DNA of 20,004 bases from a virus: positions 1 through 20,004 of IMG/VR virus record IMGVR_UViG_3300023116_000467. One strand, given 5' to 3'. Made by a program: the position numbers and the translations under genes. How positions within the stretch are numbered: the first letter of the stretch is position 1; each line of letters opens with the position of its first letter. The notes below the pieces were generated by a model. The model had not been told where the DNA came from. It saw nothing but the letters and a program-made list of their open reading frames with translations, and did not search any database. This document shows positions 10,088 through 17,300 of the stretch, one piece after another.

Positions 10088-11308
10088 TTAACTTACTACT
10101 GTAATTGTTCCGTTCATTGCAGCGTGAAGAGTACACTGATAATAAAGAGTTCCAGGAGCGTCCATAGGAACAGTCCAATACAATACATTAGACCCGCTAC
10201 CAGACTGACCACTAGTATACGGAGTTCCAGACAATCCCTGTGTACTTTGAATCCTAAAGGGATGCGCTCCACCCTGCACAGAGTTGTCAAATGCATATGT
10301 TGCACCTCTCATGACATAAATTGTGGGGTCATTCTGCGTTGTTGGAAATCCAGGACCTGAAAATGTATAATCAGAAGTGCCATTTGCATTCAATTCCCAC
10401 CACGTTATTGGACTACGTGTTACAACCCAAGAAGTTCCATTCCAGAACAAAGAATCGCCCTGAGTAATCCCTGCAACGTTTGTGTCTGTTAACGCAGCCA
10501 GAGTAGTTGTTAAAGTGCCATCAAAGTTAATGGTAAGAGTATCTCCTGTCACCGATGTGGTGATATTTGTACCACCTGCAATGGTTAAAGTATCGGTTTG
10601 TGTGTTTGCTGTAGTAGAACCAGTGTCGCCAGAAACGGTAGCAAATAAATTGATAGACCCTAGTCCAGCATCATCATTAGCAGGTGCCCAGTTAGTGCCA
10701 TCCCACTTTAAAACCTGACCTGATGTAGGTGCTGTAGTTGTAGTATCTACATCGGAAAGGGAATCAATGTCAGAATATTCTGTTAAAATTTTAACTCTTG
10801 CATCACCAACACCACCTGCAGTGATGTTCATATTTACATATGGACTATCATCGCCATCTACAGTATAAAAATATCCAGGATATGTCGCTGCAGCGGGAGC
10901 AACACCTGCTGAAGCATACTCATTTATATACTGAATTTTTGTTGGAAAATCTACTGTTCCAGTAGAACCGTCAAATATAGATGTTACTCCACCAACACCA
11001 AAAATTAAATCTCCAGTTCCATTAGTAGCAATATTAATATTGCCATTAGAGGAAGAAATAATTGAGTTTCCTGCAACATCTAAAGATGATGTCAAAATGC
11101 TGTAATCTGATGGAACAAATGTAGTTCCATCATATCTTAGAACCTGCCCAACTCCAGCATTAGAAACGGTAATGGCTGTTGTAGAACCATTGCCAATTGA
11201 GTTATACAGTTCATCAAAATTATCGTTAATCTTGTCGCCACCAGCACGTAAAGTATCACCAGTGTTATCATTAGCGACAGCGCCAAGATTTAGAGATTGT
11301 TTAGCCAT
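10088..11308 (-). CDS. Baseplate-attached fibre-like protein: gp9/gp10-type N-terminus plus cupredoxin-like C-terminus
   Basis: 406 residues. The N-terminus SLNLGAVANDNTGDTLRAGG then DKINDNFDELYNSIGNG matches the first 40 residues of T4 gp10 (INIGNVVDDGTGDYLRKGG, then KINENFDELY) and the similar start of T4 gp9, segments that anchor these trimers to the baseplate wedge. Then come fibre-type repeats: GQVLRYDGTTFVPSD, GQVLKWDGTNWAPAND and GDSLFWNGTSWVVTRS. The C-terminal 90 residues (about 315-406) form a cupredoxin-like module: YTFSGPGFP, RGATYAFDN, His349 in AHPFRIQSTQG, and Cys392-x2-His395-x2-Met398 in LYYQCTLHAAMNG. The gene follows the gp7-like gene, and T4 gp7 and gp10 are direct partners, which supports wedge attachment. 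A late-promoter motif lies 20 bases upstream of the ATG; the nearest Shine-Dalgarno-like sequence (GCGAG) is weak. The full T4 gp9 or gp10 fold is not evident, so no symbol is given. Confidence 0.85.
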   Translation of the reverse strand: MAKQSLNLGAVANDNTGDTLRAGGDKINDNFDELYNSIGNGSTTAITVSNAGVGQVLRYDGTTFVPSDYSILTSSLDVAGNSIISSSNGNINIATNGTGDLIFGVGGVTSIFDGSTGTVDFPTKIQYINEYASAGVAPAAATYPGYFYTVDGDDSPYVNMNITAGGVGDARVKILTEYSDIDSLSDVDTTTTAPTSGQVLKWDGTNWAPANDDAGLGSINLFATVSGDTGSTTANTQTDTLTIAGGTNITTSVTGDTLTINFDGTLTTTLAALTDTNVAGITQGDSLFWNGTSWVVTRSPITWWELNANGTSDYTFSGPGFPTTQNDPTIYVMRGATYAFDNSVQGGAHPFRIQSTQGLSGTPYTSGQSGSGSNVLYWTVPMDAPGTLYYQCTLHAAMNGTITVVS

Positions 11309-11328
11309 TACTCGCTACGATTTTTAGT

Positions 11329-11336
11329 TATTTATT
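11329..11336 (-). promoter_or_regulatory. T4-type late promoter motif upstream of the 406-residue gene
   Basis: The minus strand reads AATAAATA in the 41-base gap between the gp7-like stop (TGA at 11352-11350) and ATG 11308, ending 20 bases before the start. It fits the NATAAATA form of T4-like late promoters. The gap is AT-rich, so a chance match cannot be excluded. Confidence 0.5.
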
Positions 11337-11349
11337 AGATTAGTAAGAG

Positions 11350-14300
11350 TCATACAATAATTTCAGGGTCAACCAGTTCTTCACCATAATCAGCAAGATT
11401 TGGAGGAGTCCAGTCATCAGGAACTTCAGTTTCAACTACAATTTCTGGATTTTGGTATCCAGAACCAGGAGAAACAACTTCAACACCAGCAACACCAACC
11501 AGTGCCTTAACTTGACCATCGAAACCTGAAATAGAATCGAGTCTAACGCTAGGTCTAGAAGTATATCCAGAACCACCAGCAGTGACGGAAACGGTCTCAA
11601 TAGTTCCAGATGTCAAATTAGCTTGACCCTGAGCACCCTGACCAAATACAGAACCAAGATAATCAAATGTGATGAGAGAGTTTGAAGATTCAATAACAGC
11701 GACTTCACGGTCTTCAGTTTCACCCTGAATTTGAATCAAATCACCAGGTTCAATAGGAGGAATAACCTCAGCAGCATCAACGTCTGCTTCAGAACCAACG
11801 TAAGAAAACGCAACAAATGTGGAACCTACGCGAGGAATTTCAGAGAAGATGATTCTAGAACCAACAATCTCAAAACCAATTCCAGGTTCCTGAATAACTC
11901 CATTAAGAGAAACAATGATATTGTTCTCTGGTCTAATTGTTGCAGATTGTACACCTTCAGTAAGGGTCAGAGAGTAGAAAACATCATTACGCTTAAGGTT
12001 GAAAGATTGACGTAAGGAGTCAAACTCGAACGAAATATCATCCAGTTGTCTAAGTTTACCAGCATAGAATCCAGTAAATGCAGATCCAAGTTCTGGTGGT
12101 TCGGTAAACTGAATAGTATCCGAGAATGCAGTAAATGCATTTGTAGCACCAGGAGGTTGCAAGACGCCATTAATAAAGATTAACATATGACCCTCTGGGT
12201 CTGGAAGATATGGAACACCATTATCGGTGGTCAGTTTGAATGATGTTTGAACACCATCAAATCCTTTAAATGCTCTCTTAACTCTTGCCTTAAGATCAAC
12301 AATTTCGAGAATTGCTGCTTCAAAATTATCTGGTCCAAAGATTGCATCCTTAACATCAAATGTTCCAGCAATATTGCTCAGGTATAATCTCTTATTGATT
12401 CCAACATCTCGGATATCTTGAACTAAAGCAGAAGCAGCGCCATCAGTCACAACTCGGGTAGAAATGGACGCATATCCAACAGGGAAGTTGGAAGCAATAC
12501 CATAATCACCAACAATATCACCATTTTGGAAATTACCTTGATATTCACTAACGTAGATGAAATTACTATCAAGGTCAACCTCAGTAATAATGCCGTAAGT
12601 ATTTGTATCTTGAATGCCAGCAACAACCTTATAAAGTCTATTGCCTACGGTAAACTCTTCTAAATTGCTAAGAATGCTAATACCAAGTCTTACATATCCA
12701 CTAGAGGCAATCTTATCACCAACACCAATGTCAAGACCAGCAAATTTAGTAACATCGAGATACTGTCTAGAAGATTCTGGATAAACAACCGAAGTTGTTT
12801 CAAATGTTCCTAGTAATGTCTCAGTGTCAACTGTCAATTTACCACCAGTGTTAGATGTTACTGATGCTTCAGTTTTAATGAAATCTGTAGGTGTTGCGGT
12901 TTGACCACTGGTATAACCTTTAAATGCAATATCTTCAACAAAAGTACCTGCAAGGTCAATAATATGAATGCGATTTTCAATAGAACTAATTTGAGCAGTT
13001 GTTCCATTATCGTCACCAACAATTGTGTCAGTAATTGCCCAGGTCCCTGCAGTTACCTCAACATCGAGGTACTTAAAGTTCTCATCCTCATAGAATCCAT
13101 AAACAGTTCCAGTTGTTCCAGGTGTTCCTTGCTTACTGACACCTTCATTCATAGTGAAAGGACCATCAGTAATATCACCATCAATGCGGAATCTCTGATA
13201 AACTTTAACGACTCTACCTTCGTTTAAGGTAATGAATTGTGCCTCAGCAAAAGCATCACTTTGATTACCATAGATATAGTCAGCAGGACTCAATCCACCA
13301 CCAATTCCTACTGGGATGGTTCTTTCTCCATATGTCTTAGTTGGAAGACTGATGCCATTGATAGTGGTCAGACCAGTATAGTAACTATCTACTGCTAACT
13401 GATTAGATATGATGGTTATACCATTTCTAATTAAAGCAGCAATAGAATCTGTAGAATAATTTGCTGCTTGAGTAGAATCATAGAAACTAAAGAATCCAGC
13501 GTTACCAGAAGGAGAAAGTAATGTATTGTCAAGAGAATTTGTCATAAACTCTTGGAGCAATTCAAGAGCAAATGTCTTAATATTAAATTCAGTGTCAGAA
13601 TAGAATATTTCACCAGAAACTGCGGTGTATGGGTCAAGTGTCCCCTTATTGAGTTTCAGACCCCAAGCATAAACTCCCTTTACATTATCCCCAGTGTATG
13701 TTGCAGCACCAGTTTCATTTCTAACATAAACTGTAGAGCGCAATTCAGAAACACCAAAGGAGAATGTACCAGTAATGTATACTCTATACCAACCATTTCC
13801 ATATGGAATTAATCCATAGTCATCTACGGTTATACCACCTTGAGGAGTAAATGGCGAAGCAGAATATGTTCCATCGGAAAGATTCGCATCAAAGAATGCA
13901 AGTTTTCTTGTAGAAGCACCAGCATCAAGACCCATTTCCCAACGAATTCTCGAATATTCGCCTGCTTTGAGGAAAATAGAAGTTGTAAATTGTTGGGTGG
14001 TATCACCAGTTGGAGAACCTGTATCGAAACTTTCGACATCCGAATCAAATCTGACCGTTGTTGTATCAAAGGTTTCATAAGCAGTAAGATTGTAATTCTT
14101 GTATCTCCAATGTTCAGTAAGATTATTGGTGGAATAAATCTTATCTGCACTTAACGTTCCATCAGGTGCTGCTGTAATATTTTGAGTTACACCAGTTGAT
14201 TGTCCAGTTGAAAGAGCTAAAACTATATTCTCTGGATTAGTCAGTAAATTAATACCAGAAACTTGCCCTGTGATATTAGATGTGGTAACTCTTGCTAAAG

Positions 14301-17300
14301 CAAGACTCTTAACATTAGTTGGATTAGTATACCAAGTAAAGACATTACTAATTCCACCAGCATTGACAAAAGGACTAAATGTGCTAGAAAGTGCAGGTGT
14401 TGCCCCAGCAGCAGTAATAGAATGACCACTAGGACCATTATCTACAGAAGAACCTTGGCAGGTCAACAATACTGTATTGGGTATGGAAGTTAATGGTACT
14501 ACTGATGGAGTAAAGTCTGCAGTGTAAACAGCATCGGTTACAATTCTGAAGTTGGAAATGTGACCCTCTGCTCTAGTGCTTCCACCAAGGTTGTTAAATG
14601 CAACTAAGGGTTCAATAGCACTAGAATAATCTGTTGCCCATGTATCAGAAATTCCCTGCTGCACACCATCTACATAGATTCTACAATTGCCAATAGAAGT
14701 ATCATCTCTAACGATTGCAACATGATACCAGGTATTCAAATTGAAATTGTGGGCACGAGTAAAGAAGGTTCCAGAACCACCCCAGAAACCAATCTGAGTC
14801 GCACTAAGGAAAAGATTTAGATTATCCTGAACCGAACCGCTTACTTCAAACGTTGTACGACCAGTCCAATAAATCCATGCTTCAAGGGTAATTGCACCAG
14901 TTCCAAATTGGAAATCGGAACTACTTGCTACTCTGAGATATTGAGTATTTCCATCAAATTCAACCGAACCCCCAAGACCAGAAGCAACATCAGCAGTACC
15001 ACTATTAGTACCACCAGTTAAAGTATCACCAGATACCCAAGGAGTTCCTGTAAATGGTCCTACAACCATGAATGTATTTTTCTCAGAATATTCAAGAATT
15101 GTTGCAGTTCCACCACCGCTGGATGTAACTACCTCACCAACTTCAAATTCACCCGAAATATTTTCGATGAACACATCATATGCATCAGATGTAGAGGAAG
15201 TATCAGTTGTGATGATATCATGGGCAATATTTTCAACCATGTCATCAAGGAACGAGTCATAAGTCCAAGAACCAGAACCAAACTGATTGTTAACTGTTTG
15301 TGTAATTTCTTCTCTATAGTAATTCTTATTATAGAGAATATTCTTAGCAGCACCTCTGCCAGCATCACCAGAAGGAGCAAGAATTCCTACTGCAATATCG
15401 ACCAATTCATTAAGTCTGGTGATTACCTCCGAAATATTAGATGGAGTCTCCGAATCTCTATATGGTGTTTCATCAGTATACTGTGCATTATAATTTGGAG
15501 AAGATGCATTAGCACCTTGCTCATAAAGATAGTTGTTCAGAGCATATTCACCAATAACTTTCAGTTGCTCAATTGCATAAACAGTAGCAAGTAACTCATT
15601 CTCAATATGATTTAAAGTGAGATCAGAATTCAAATAGAATTCCATATTGGCAATCGTGCTATTATTACCACCAGTCTGTAAGTCGGAAATGATTGCAAGT
15701 AACAGATACTTAAGGTCTCTCTGACATACAACTTCACCATCATTACCAGGATACGTTAATGCAGAATAATTTGTTCCATTTAAGTTGTACGTAAACTCTG
15801 CTGTGGTAAGTCCAGTAATCTCTTCAGCGATATAATCGCGGTTGAAATACAATCTATCAGCACCAATAGCATAGTCGGATGATGTTGGTGCGATAATGTC
15901 ATTCAGTGTATCGATTAATGTATCGATTGCATCTTGAACATTCTGACATCCACCTGGGTCATCAGTAATGCCCCAATCACCAGTGATGATATCATCAGTA
16001 TTGGTATAATCAAGGTCGCCAGTGATTGCTTGCTTCATGTAGAATCCAAGACGCTCATGAGCATATACAGACTGGAATACCTGTAGTCTAATATGAATCA
16101 ATTCATCGTTTGCTCCAAGATAGAACTTGGCAGCCTGAACGGTGAATTCATTACCTCCGTCTGCAATATCCTTAACAATTTCATTAAGGATAAGAGTGAG
16201 GTCTGTCTTACAACGAAGAGTTCCATCTCCAGTTCCACCTTCATTACGTGGCATTTCCAAGTAAAGGTCTGGATATCTAGTAAGAAGGTCTGCAGATGCT
16301 TTATCAACAATAACAGATGCATTAGCACGAATGAGGTTTGCAGCATCAAAGAAGCGATATCTGTTATCCAAATCAATCTGATTTGTGTACAGAATATTAT
16401 CAGTACCATTATGATAAGTAGAATCAAATGGGACTTCATAGAATGCATCTACGGTTCCACCAACATACTCAAACGCAGGTTCGACCTTAGTTACAGTTCC
16501 AAGATGGTCTCCATCGAGAGTTGCACTTGGAGTGTCTGCTTCAGAAAGAGTATCCGTCAGGATATCAATCAGGTTATTGATTGTGGTGTAAACGTCAGCA
16601 CAGTTGTTAAGGTCAGCAGAACCAGTTTCATAAATGTTAGTTGCATCAGTGTTGAGAGTCTGAGTCAATCCATGGTTGCCCTGAACTGTCCAAGCAACGT
16701 TATTAATAATATACTGAAGCATTTCATCAACTTTATTAAATGCCCAGATAGTCTCAGTAACTTCAGTCTCAATGTGATTAAGAGTTACAGGATTTTGAGT
16801 TCTATCAACATAAATTGCTGCAGCATCCCACATGTGGCTGTTAGAACCATTCTTAAGGTCTTCAATAATCTGGTCTAAAACATCACGAATGTCATCTTCA
16901 CAATTAACGTTACCACCAGGAATAACCAGAGAAGGATATTGCTGGAGAAGCAGATATACCGTTTCTTGAGCGATAAAGTCTTTATTAAGTCTAATGGACT
17001 CTGCTGCATTATAAACTCTGTGAGAGTTGCCCGTGAATCCAGCAGGAGCACCAGCAAGTCTAGAGGTTGCTAAGATTGCATCATTATGGAACTCTTCACC
17101 ATTTGTGAGGGACTCTCCACCAGACCAATCTTCAGTATAAGTTTGAGTATCTTCACCATCTAAGTGAAGAAGCAGTTTGGTGTTGCTATCACCTTGGAAG
17201 ATACCGTTGCGTGGTGTAAACGCTGCGGTATAACGTCCAGTGTTAGAAACTCTAAACTCATCAATATGACCAGAGAAAGGATTAGAACCAGCAAAGTTTG

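Noticed and set aside
10080-10090. AATAAATG on the minus strand, a near late-promoter match at the start of the 1541-residue gene
   Set aside because: It overlaps the ATG itself and differs from NATAAATA at the last base, so it could not act as a -10 for this start.
11309-11349. A transcription terminator between the gp7-like gene and the 406-residue gene
   Set aside because: The gap has a short A run on the minus strand but no stable GC hairpin followed by a T tract.
16093-16878. A 261-codon plus-strand frame, the longest on that strand
   Set aside because: It lies wholly opposite the helical-repeat region of the gp7-like gene, has no recognisable domain, and its composition is what a complement of that coding sequence would give.
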